Positions 31,545 through 38,465 of a DNA stretch of 64,000 nt are shown in pieces. Below the pieces are notes generated by a model that was given only the letters and a program-made list of their open reading frames with translations, did no database searches and was not told the origin of the DNA. The DNA comes from Aliiglaciecola sp. M165 (lineage in GTDB: Bacteria; Pseudomonadota; Gammaproteobacteria; Enterobacterales; Alteromonadaceae): the NCBI RefSeq assembly GCF_007197995.1, contig NZ_VKKH01000006.1, forward strand, positions 310,001-374,000, given 5' to 3'. The first letter of the stretch is position 1. The number at the start of each line of letters is the position of its first letter. The position numbers and the translations under genes are program-made.

Positions 31545-32672
31545 ATGAATATGTTGAAAGTAAAACTATCCAAGTTGCTCACGGTCGCCTTGTTGCTATG
31601 TCTTACGGCGCTAGTGAATGCAACAGAACAGACTAAAAAAGTTGTAATGATCGTAAGTAGTTATGGACAACAGCAAGGTGAGGAAAAGCCAGGTTACGAA
31701 TTTGACGAGTTCGCCAAAGCCTACCTCGTATTCAATGCCAATGGAATAGCGGTAGATGTTGCTAGTCCGGCAGGCGGAATGGCGGAAGCAGATAAATATG
31801 ATCCCAGCAAACCCTACAATGCTAAAGTGTTGGCCAATAGCGAAATAATGGCAAAATTAAGCGATACACTAGCCACTAGCGCACTGGATCCAAATGACTA
31901 TGACGGCATTTTCATTGTAGGTGGCAAAGGCGCCATGTTTGATTTGCCCAAAGATGAAGCGTTGAAATCGATTATTGCAGACATTTATCATCAACAAGGA
32001 ACAGTCGCAGCGGTCTGTCATGGTCCTGCAGCTCTGGTTGATGTGAAGTTAAATGATGGTAGTTATCTCGTTGCGAATAAGATGGTCAATGGTTTCACCA
32101 ATGATGAAGAAACCTTGTTTGGCAAAAAGTGGTTGAATCAATTTGATTTCATGCTTGAAGATAAACTTATTGAGCGTGGAGGAAAATTTCAATCTAGCGA
32201 AATTATGTTGAGTCATGTTGCGGTGGATGAGCGTCTTATTACCGGGCAAAATCCAACGTCAACGGTCGATGTTGCTACCGAGCTAGTGAAAAAATTAGGG
32301 CTTACGCCTGTTGCCACAAAACCAGATACTGACGATAAGACTTTGGCTGTTGTTGCCAGATTGTTGGCGGGTGACAAAACGGCGGCAAATGAACTGGCAA
32401 GCAACCGACAGCAATACCATATTGCACTTGTTGGCATGTATGGCTTCTATTATTTGAAGCTCGCTGATTCGAATGTCGAATATGAAAATGCACTGACATT
32501 AATGTTAGTAGCTCAAGATGAACTCAAAAACCCAGTGTTAGACATGCAGATTGCGAAAACTCAGCAAAAGCTCGGACAAGAACATGAGGCTAGATCAACA
32601 CTCGAACAACTACTGGCGAGAAAACCTGATTATGCTCCAGCAGTGGACATGTTGAAAACAATGTCATTATGA
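31545..32672 (+). CDS. Secreted DJ-1/PfpI-family protein with C-terminal TPR-like region
   Basis: A 375-residue exported protein. Residues 1-26 are a signal peptide (hydrophobic LLTVALLLCLTALVNA). Residues ~32-255 form a DJ-1/PfpI (class I glutamine amidotransferase-like) domain with the nucleophile Cys158-His159 in AAVCHGPAAL and an upstream acidic GYEFDEFA, as in Hsp31-type chaperone/glyoxalase members. From ~300 to the end are helices resembling tetratricopeptide repeats (EARSTLEQLLARKPDYAPA). The ATG at 31545 has an ideal AGGAGGAA site. A periplasmic DJ-1 protein fused to TPR is uncommon. It is transcribed with the regulator pair that follows, so a stress-related envelope role is likely but unproven. 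Confidence 0.85.
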   Translation: MNMLKVKLSKLLTVALLLCLTALVNATEQTKKVVMIVSSYGQQQGEEKPGYEFDEFAKAYLVFNANGIAVDVASPAGGMAEADKYDPSKPYNAKVLANSEIMAKLSDTLATSALDPNDYDGIFIVGGKGAMFDLPKDEALKSIIADIYHQQGTVAAVCHGPAALVDVKLNDGSYLVANKMVNGFTNDEETLFGKKWLNQFDFMLEDKLIERGGKFQSSEIMLSHVAVDERLITGQNPTSTVDVATELVKKLGLTPVATKPDTDDKTLAVVARLLAGDKTAANELASNRQQYHIALVGMYGFYYLKLADSNVEYENALTLMLVAQDELKNPVLDMQIAKTQQKLGQEHEARSTLEQLLARKPDYAPAVDMLKTMSL

Positions 32673-32739
32673 TGAGATAACAAAACTTCATTGAGTGTCT
32701 CTTTCCAATGCGAGGTGCTCAATTGATAGGAAGCAAACA

Positions 32740-33441
32740 ATGACTAATCTAACCATATCACTCAACGTACTTTTGGTTGAAGATCAACTAAGCATCTGTC
32801 AAAACATTGCTGATTACATGGAAGAAAAAGGCCATGTGTTTGATTTTGCTAACAACGGTAGGTTGGGGTTGGAACTGGCGTTAAATCAGGATTACGATTT
32901 GATTATTCTCGATTTAAACCTGCCGTCTATGGACGGGTTGGAAATTTGCCGACAATTAAGAGAAAAGTCTGCGCGACATATACCTATTCTCATGCTCACT
33001 GCGCGCGATAGTATAGAGGATAAGGTGGATGGTTTTAATGTTGGCACCGACGATTACCTGACCAAACCGTTTTCATTGCAAGAACTTGAAGTGCGGTGTT
33101 TAGCCTTGTCCCGCCGTCATTTATTGCAAACCAACACAACATTGACCCTAGGACCATTGAGCATTGATAGAAAAACGAGGCAAGTGAAACGCAAAGGACA
33201 ACTTCTGGATTTGCACACCATGGGTCTGAAAATTCTCACTATTCTTGCTGAATCTTATCCGCAGGTAGTCAGTCGATCCCAGCTGTCGCAAAAATTGTGG
33301 GGAGATGAACCAACAGAATCGGATGCAATGCGTTCTCACATTTATCAACTGCGTAATGTTTTAGACAAGCCTTTTGACTATCCAATTTTGAAAACGGTTC
33401 ATGGCGTTGGGTTTACCTTGGATATTAAAGATGAGCAATAA
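32740..33441 (+). CDS. OmpR-family response regulator
   Basis: A 233-residue DNA-binding response regulator. The receiver domain has the acidic pocket Glu14-Asp15, the phosphoacceptor Asp58 in ILDLNLP, Thr87 and Lys109 in LTKPF. The C-terminal winged helix (residues ~133-230) has the recognition region ESDAMRSHIYQLRNVLDKPF. The ATG at 32740 follows AGGA. Its end overlaps the sensor kinase gene by 11 bp. It is 67 bp after the DJ-1/TPR gene and probably in the same transcript. The TTTCACA direct repeats at 28161, 31485 and 34768 have the geometry expected for this family and are its most likely targets. Confidence 0.92.
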   Translation: MTNLTISLNVLLVEDQLSICQNIADYMEEKGHVFDFANNGRLGLELALNQDYDLIILDLNLPSMDGLEICRQLREKSARHIPILMLTARDSIEDKVDGFNVGTDDYLTKPFSLQELEVRCLALSRRHLLQTNTTLTLGPLSIDRKTRQVKRKGQLLDLHTMGLKILTILAESYPQVVSRSQLSQKLWGDEPTESDAMRSHIYQLRNVLDKPFDYPILKTVHGVGFTLDIKDEQ

Positions 33442-34714
33442 GCCTATTAAACAACCTGCTAGATTCCATAGTTTAAGCCGGCGTATCGTTGCGCAATTTT
33501 GTATTTTTACTCTGGTTTTGTCGGCGATTTACGGGCTACTCAGTTTTCTTCTCATGTACATATTGGAAGATGAATTTATTGTCCGGGATATCCGTCAGGA
33601 GGCTAATTATTTACTGCAACAATATCAACAGACTTCTCAATGGCCACAAGTCCAAGGTGAGAATATGACGTTGCATTTTTCTTTGGAAACCTTACCTGAT
33701 GATGTGCGCCAAAAATTAATCGAAGAGCCACAACGAACCGAATTTTATGGCGCAAATGGCCGTCACTACCATCTCTACCCGGTGGATAAAGACAATTCTA
33801 TCTATTTGTTAGCTGAGGTGAGCCAGAAGTTACTTGTCAGGCCAATCAGAGAAGGCGTAATAACATTGCTCATTGTTGGCGGTTCGATATTGACCCTTAT
33901 CGCGTTTTTTATCGCATGGATGTTGGGCAGAAAAACCGCACTACCTTTGAAAAAACTGGCTGACCTGGTCGACGGCGTAGCACCAGAAAAAATACCTGAA
34001 AAGTTTGCCGATCAATATCCCAACAATGAGATTGGCATTTTAGCGACAAGACTTGAAAATACCATGCAGCAACTCAGTCAGGCCCTGGAACGTGAAAAAT
34101 GTTTCACTCGAGACGTGAGCCATGAGCTACGCACACCTGTTGCCGTCATTAAAAATGCAGCTGAAGTGTATCGTCAGAAAAACATTGGCGATGCCGAATC
34201 AAGTGAGATCATTAATCGAATTACTGATGCTACGATACAGATGGAACAAACGGTTACAACCTTGTTGACTTTAGCCCGTGAAGAGCATACATCGGTAGGA
34301 AAATCATCTGTTAAATTACTGCCAATAATTGAGCAATCAATTCTGGATCACGGGTATTTATTAGAGGGCAAAGACGTAGATGTCGAGGTGAGTGACAATT
34401 GTGATGCCGAGGTTTTTTCACAAAAAGGCATGGTGAAAGTGCTATTGGATAATCTGCTTAGCAATGCTTTTCAATATACAAACTCAGGGGTAGTTACAGT
34501 GAATTTTACTGGTAACACACTTACCATCGAAGATACCGGGCCGGGGATTGAAGGCCAAGTATCGGCAAATGTTACCGAACCGGCAGTTAAAGGTAGCCAA
34601 AGTACAGGTTATGGCTTTGGATTATCTATCGTCAAACGGTTATGTGAACACCAAAACTGGCATTTAACTGTATCTAGTCATCAAGGTACAACTGTGCAAG
34701 TGTTATTTGGTTGA
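33431..34714 (+). CDS. Sensor histidine kinase paired with the 32740 regulator
   Basis: A 427-residue membrane kinase. Two spans (about residues 21-44 and 144-165) enclose a ~100-residue periplasmic sensor. A HAMP-like linker follows, then the dimerisation helix with the phosphorylated His231 in RDVSHELRTP, and an ATPase domain with the N box DNLLSNAFQYT, DTGPGIEG and GYGFGLSIVKRL. I use the ATG at 33431, which overlaps the regulator stop by 11 bp and gives a normal short cytoplasmic N-terminus. The signal is unknown; the sensor has no recognisable ligand motif. Confidence 0.92.
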   Translation: MSNKPIKQPARFHSLSRRIVAQFCIFTLVLSAIYGLLSFLLMYILEDEFIVRDIRQEANYLLQQYQQTSQWPQVQGENMTLHFSLETLPDDVRQKLIEEPQRTEFYGANGRHYHLYPVDKDNSIYLLAEVSQKLLVRPIREGVITLLIVGGSILTLIAFFIAWMLGRKTALPLKKLADLVDGVAPEKIPEKFADQYPNNEIGILATRLENTMQQLSQALEREKCFTRDVSHELRTPVAVIKNAAEVYRQKNIGDAESSEIINRITDATIQMEQTVTTLLTLAREEHTSVGKSSVKLLPIIEQSILDHGYLLEGKDVDVEVSDNCDAEVFSQKGMVKVLLDNLLSNAFQYTNSGVVTVNFTGNTLTIEDTGPGIEGQVSANVTEPAVKGSQSTGYGFGLSIVKRLCEHQNWHLTVSSHQGTTVQVLFG

Positions 34715-34767
34715 TTAACCACAGCCATTTAAATTAGTTAACCTCAAATACCTTTACCCCTCAACGA

Positions 34768-34801
34768 TTTCACATTCATTTCACATGCATTTTTGTATTC
34801 T
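34768..34801 (+). promoter_or_regulatory. Direct-repeat operator and promoter, copy 3 (protease lipoprotein)
   Basis: TTTCACA (34768-34774), four bases, TTTCACA (34779-34785), ten bases, then TATTCT (34796-34801). The expected start near 34808 lies downstream of an in-frame ATG at 34785, so it also decides the start of the next gene in favour of GTG 34848. Confidence 0.7.
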
Positions 34802-34847
34802 TTTCGCTAAAGCAATTAACCAAATTTATGCGAATGGAGTATTCAAC

Positions 34848-36080
34848 GTGGCAGGGTTATTAAGAGTTTTTGGCATCTTCTTCTTTTTACTGGTTATCGG
34901 TGGGTGCAATGTAATCAATGTTCTTAAACTAAGAAGTGCAAACGATGATGTTGTGCCGACCTGGAGCGCAACCGGTGATCATTTTCCGATCAAAACCGAT
35001 TACATAGGCGAAAAAGTCTTTATTTATGGCAGCATTAATGGGGTAGAAGGGTTCAAATTTTTAGTCGACACTGGCGCATCCTTTACCATTTTATATGACA
35101 CGCCCAAAGTCAAATCGTTAGGGCTACAAAAAGGTTACGAACTGGGTTTAGCCGGGTGGGGTGATGAGGACAAATCTTTAGGACATCAAATCAGCATGCG
35201 TTCGTTTTCATTCGGTGATTTAAAAGTCGAGCAGTTTCAAGGGGCATTTATACAGATGAGTGAAACCCCATATTTTGCTAGCCCTGATGAACTGATTTAC
35301 GACGGCGTTGTTGGCCATGATTTGATGCGTCATTTTATTTGGACTTTCGATTACCAAGCTAAGCAAGTTATCGTTGCTAATGTGCCATTCGCACCTAAAA
35401 AAAGTACTCAAGCACTACCTTTTGATACCTTCATGAGTAAAATCAGTGTTGAGGCAAAGTTTGATTTTGGGAATGGACATGTCATTGATCATGACGTCAT
35501 TATTGATAATGGCAGCAGACACTACTTTAAGCTTAGCTCCGCCTATCCAGAATCTAACGATGTTGAGTTACCCACCCAAGTGACTGCAGCCGATTTTGGC
35601 TTAAGTGGAAAAGCTGAACATCAGAGAATCACCCTACCTAGTATTACCCTTGGTGACATCAAATTAAATAAGGTGCGCACGAATATCATTGAGCATGATG
35701 ATGAAGACGAGATGTGGGTGATAGGAAACGGTATTTTTAATCAATTTGTGACTACCGTGGACTACCAAACTGAAACACTCTATCTCACCCCGTATGAAGG
35801 ACATGAGTTTCAATCTCGTTATAACTTGATGGGGCTAGAGGTGAGAAAATTACTGTCTGGAAATTACATCGTGCGCTACGTTATGCCCGATTTACCTGCC
35901 AAGCATGCAGGGCTGAAAGCGGGAGATATCATCGCTCAAGTCAACGGTGTAGAAGCCAAAAATATTAGCAAGGATCAATGGCTGACAATGAGTAATACAC
36001 CAGCAAGCTATGAAATTTGCTTGGCTTCTTCTCAATGTGTTCGGCTGCAATCAGAACATATCGAAGGATATTCAAGATAA
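34848..36080 (+). CDS. Lipoprotein with retropepsin-like aspartic protease and PDZ domains
   Basis: A 410-residue predicted lipoprotein. Translation from GTG 34848 (GGAG site upstream) gives a short hydrophobic leader ending in VIGGC with lipidation at Cys20. Residues ~45-175 form a retropepsin-like domain with the active-site DTGA (Asp74) and a hydrophobic-Gly flap-like GVVGHDLM. Residues ~190-320 are a second, similar repeat in which the motif is DNGS (Asp220). A PDZ domain (~335-400, LPAKHAGLKAGDIIAQVNG) ends the protein. Paired aspartyl lobes would make a single-chain protease anchored in the envelope. No known substrate. It has its own copy of the TTTCACA element, so it is probably co-regulated with the ABC exporter. 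Confidence 0.82.
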   Translation: MAGLLRVFGIFFFLLVIGGCNVINVLKLRSANDDVVPTWSATGDHFPIKTDYIGEKVFIYGSINGVEGFKFLVDTGASFTILYDTPKVKSLGLQKGYELGLAGWGDEDKSLGHQISMRSFSFGDLKVEQFQGAFIQMSETPYFASPDELIYDGVVGHDLMRHFIWTFDYQAKQVIVANVPFAPKKSTQALPFDTFMSKISVEAKFDFGNGHVIDHDVIIDNGSRHYFKLSSAYPESNDVELPTQVTAADFGLSGKAEHQRITLPSITLGDIKLNKVRTNIIEHDDEDEMWVIGNGIFNQFVTTVDYQTETLYLTPYEGHEFQSRYNLMGLEVRKLLSGNYIVRYVMPDLPAKHAGLKAGDIIAQVNGVEAKNISKDQWLTMSNTPASYEICLASSQCVRLQSEHIEGYSR

Positions 36081-36132
36081 CCCTCGATTGGGTTCGTCTG
36101 GTGACAAAAGTTTACATCTGAAAAAATGTGCT

Positions 36133-36182
36133 GCAGATAAAATGTGAATGATGATTTACATTTTGTCTGCGGCGATTATACT
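36133..36182 (+). promoter_or_regulatory. Promoter overlapped by an operator-like dyad (amidohydrolase-TetR unit)
   Basis: TTTACA (36155-36160), a 16-bp spacer and TATACT (36177-36182) form a good sigma-70 promoter about 37 bp before the amidohydrolase start. A 13-bp inverted repeat (36133-36145 and 36158-36170, one mismatch, 12-base centre) covers the -35 and spacer. It may be the operator of the TetR protein encoded as the second gene. Confidence 0.6.
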
Positions 36183-36218
36183 GTGTGCACTTTTTGCTCT
36201 AATTAGAGGCCTTCGCGC

Positions 36219-37652
36219 ATGCAATCTAACCCATCAACTGCCATAAAATCTTTTTTACTCACACTTTTCACTATCCTTTTGACATTAGGTTTTGGAAGTC
36301 ATGCGGCAGATAACGAATTCGTTCAGTATGATCAACCAGCATTGGCGTTTAAAAACGTATTGCTCATTGATGGTACGGGAGAACCTGCAAAATCGGAGCA
36401 AACAGTTGTGGTCGTTGATGGTGTGATAACGCAGGTTGGCCAAGCAGGCTCAGTAGACATTCCTAGCTCGGCTAAGGTCATTGATGGTCAGGGTAAATCG
36501 CTGATCCCAGGCTTAATCATGATGCACGAGCACATGTTTTACCCCACAGGGAAGCGTAACTACACCGAAATGTTATATAGCTTTCCGCGCCTGTATCTCG
36601 CGGGGGGCGCTACCACTATTCGTACTGCCGGCACAACCGCACCTTATGCCGATTTGAATCTACGAGATGCGATCACTAATGGCGATTCGATCGGGCCTGA
36701 CATAGATGTAACTGCCCCTTATCTCAACGGTCCGGGTCTGCCAATTTTGAAAATCAAAGCCTTGCAAGATGCACAGAATGCAAAGCGCATGATGCAATAT
36801 TGGAACGCCGAAGGTGTAACATCTTACAAGGCGTATATGCATATCCGACAAGACGAGATGAAAGAAGTATTAAAACAAGCTCATGCGCAAAATCATAAAG
36901 TGACAGGGCATTTGTGCTCAGTAACGTATCGAGAAGCGGCCCAACTGGGCATCGATAATCTCGAGCATGGGTTTTTTGCGGCAAGCGACTTTGTCAAAGA
37001 TAAACACAAGGATGTTTGTCCATCAGGGAAAGACACTCACCAGTCGCTCCATGATCTCGATATTGACTCGCAAGAAGTGAATGATCTTATCGCATATTTG
37101 GTGGAAAAAGACGTGACCTTGACGTCAACGCTTACTGTGTTTGAAACCTTTACAAAAGGGCGTCCGAAAGCAAGGGAAACGGCGTTGCAAGCGCTAATTC
37201 CCCAAGTAAGAGATCAATATGAATCTCGGTGGGAAGCCATCTCCAAACAAGAAAATGCTACGTGGCCAGTGGTTTATAACAAAATGCGTACGCTAGAGAA
37301 GAAGTTTGTCGAAGCCGGTGGCCGATTAATGGTGGGCACTGACCCAACTGGTTATGGTGGTGTGATTGCTGGTTTTTCTAATCAACGGGCCATTGAATTG
37401 CTCTATGAAGCGGGCTTTAGCATTGAACAAACGATCAAGATTGCATCATTAAATGCGGCTCAGTATCTCGACCGTGATGACACGATAGGCAGTATTGAAC
37501 AGGGAAAACGTGCTGACCTTGTGCTCGTTGACGGTGATCTATCAACTGACATTGAATCCATAAGAAATATGCAAACCGTTTTTAAGCAGGGTATTGGTTA
37601 TGATAGTCAGAAGTTAATTGAAAAAACTAAATCTGTCGTAGGGTTGCATTGA
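36219..37652 (+). CDS. Secreted amidohydrolase, imidazolonepropionase/prolidase-like
   Basis: A 477-residue exported metal-dependent hydrolase. Residues 1-30 are a signal peptide (cleavage near SHAA). The amidohydrolase fold shows metal ligands His103 and His105 in MMHEHMF, a likely bridging lysine in TSYKAYMH, histidines in KVTGHLCS and NLEHGFF, and an aspartate in MVGTDPTGYGG; the composite beta domain carries the C-terminal GSIEQGKRADLVLVDGD. Similar secreted enzymes cleave peptides such as Xaa-Pro or N-acyl amides; the true substrate is unknown. A TetR regulator follows after 15 bp. Confidence 0.87.
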   Translation: MQSNPSTAIKSFLLTLFTILLTLGFGSHAADNEFVQYDQPALAFKNVLLIDGTGEPAKSEQTVVVVDGVITQVGQAGSVDIPSSAKVIDGQGKSLIPGLIMMHEHMFYPTGKRNYTEMLYSFPRLYLAGGATTIRTAGTTAPYADLNLRDAITNGDSIGPDIDVTAPYLNGPGLPILKIKALQDAQNAKRMMQYWNAEGVTSYKAYMHIRQDEMKEVLKQAHAQNHKVTGHLCSVTYREAAQLGIDNLEHGFFAASDFVKDKHKDVCPSGKDTHQSLHDLDIDSQEVNDLIAYLVEKDVTLTSTLTVFETFTKGRPKARETALQALIPQVRDQYESRWEAISKQENATWPVVYNKMRTLEKKFVEAGGRLMVGTDPTGYGGVIAGFSNQRAIELLYEAGFSIEQTIKIASLNAAQYLDRDDTIGSIEQGKRADLVLVDGDLSTDIESIRNMQTVFKQGIGYDSQKLIEKTKSVVGLH

Positions 37653-37667
37653 TAGCATGGCAATTAG

Positions 37668-38309
37668 ATGACAGAAAAACAGCAAGAACCGATTATTCAG
37701 GCCAAGCAATCTCGGAGCCGCGCGACCCAAAATAAACTTTTGAGCGCGCTCCACCGGTGTTTGCAACGTAAGGTGTTTGAGCAAATAAGTATTAAAGAAA
37801 TAGCCGACGAAGCGGGGGTGTCTGTGGGCACCTTTTATCGTCGCTTCAAAGACAAAGAGTCTTTGCTGCCTATTTTGTACAAAGCCTTTGGCGAAGATCT
37901 ATCAAATTGGTTGGAAGAGATCGAAAGTTGTCGCCACTCGGATCTACTCTCGGCACTATCAGAGGTGTCTCATCAAACCCTTAACTTTTTACAGCGACAC
38001 AAAAGTGTTTTCAGGACCTTGCATCTTAATGCAAGGTTGCAGCCTGATTTGCTCGACCAGAACACATTGCTTAATCGTAAGGAGGTTTATAGCCGCCTTG
38101 CTGCTGTGCTGCAGCGCCACAAAGCTGACATGCATGTATCCAATCCTATTGAGGCAACGCAATTAGTGATTTTTATGTTGGTCAGTGCGCTACTTGAGAA
38201 AGTGGTATACCCAAATCTAACACCAGCGGTTGCCTCAGAATTAGATGCACAGGACACGTCTGAACAACTTGTTAAAATGTTTTACCTCTACCTACAGGCA
38301 CCTTCTTAA
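37668..38309 (+). CDS. TetR/AcrR-family regulator
   Basis: A 213-residue repressor-type protein. The N-terminal helix-turn-helix is ISIKEIADEAGVSVGTFYRRF (residues ~43-63, preceded by an Arg-rich tail QSRSRATQNKLL). The rest is helical ligand-binding domain. It starts 15 bp after the amidohydrolase gene and is almost surely cotranscribed. The dyad over the promoter upstream of the amidohydrolase is the nearest plausible operator. Confidence 0.88.
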   Translation: MTEKQQEPIIQAKQSRSRATQNKLLSALHRCLQRKVFEQISIKEIADEAGVSVGTFYRRFKDKESLLPILYKAFGEDLSNWLEEIESCRHSDLLSALSEVSHQTLNFLQRHKSVFRTLHLNARLQPDLLDQNTLLNRKEVYSRLAAVLQRHKADMHVSNPIEATQLVIFMLVSALLEKVVYPNLTPAVASELDAQDTSEQLVKMFYLYLQAPS

Positions 38310-38377
38310 ATACTGAGTTTTTGTTTCAGTTGATTAATCACCGCTCGTCATATTTTTGTCTAAAAACTGCAACTTAA

Positions 38378-38422
38378 TTGCCATAAAACTGTCAACGCGC
38401 TGTCATCCCTTGTGTTCACTAT
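38378..38422 (+). promoter_or_regulatory. Pho-box-like array upstream of the phytase-like lipoprotein
   Basis: Three seven-base units in 11-bp phase: TTGCCAT (38378), CTGTCAA (38389) and CTGTCAT (38400), separated by AAAA and CGCG. This is the PhoB box format (CTGTCAT-N4-CTGTCAT). Ten bases downstream is CACTAT (38417-38422), the usual -10 position, though a weak box. It lies 44 bp before the gene at 38466. Confidence 0.6.
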
Positions 38423-38465
38423 TCTCCGCGAATGTATGACTAGAGAAACCTACTAAGGGAAAAAA

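Noticed and set aside
31419-31545. Upstream extension of the DJ-1/TPR protein from the ATG at 31419
   Set aside because: It would run through the operator and -10 box and hide the signal peptide; the ATG at 31545 has an ideal AGGAGGAA site.
28161-34785. Reading the TTTCACA repeats as PhoB boxes
   Set aside because: They have the same 11-bp geometry, but the half-site differs from CTGTCAT, which is present in proper form at 38389-38406. They cluster around another OmpR-type regulator, so that is the better candidate, though PhoB is not excluded.
34785-34848. ATG at 34785 as the protease lipoprotein start
   Set aside because: It lies upstream of the predicted transcript start and would bury the lipoprotein signal; GTG 34848 gives a proper lipobox.
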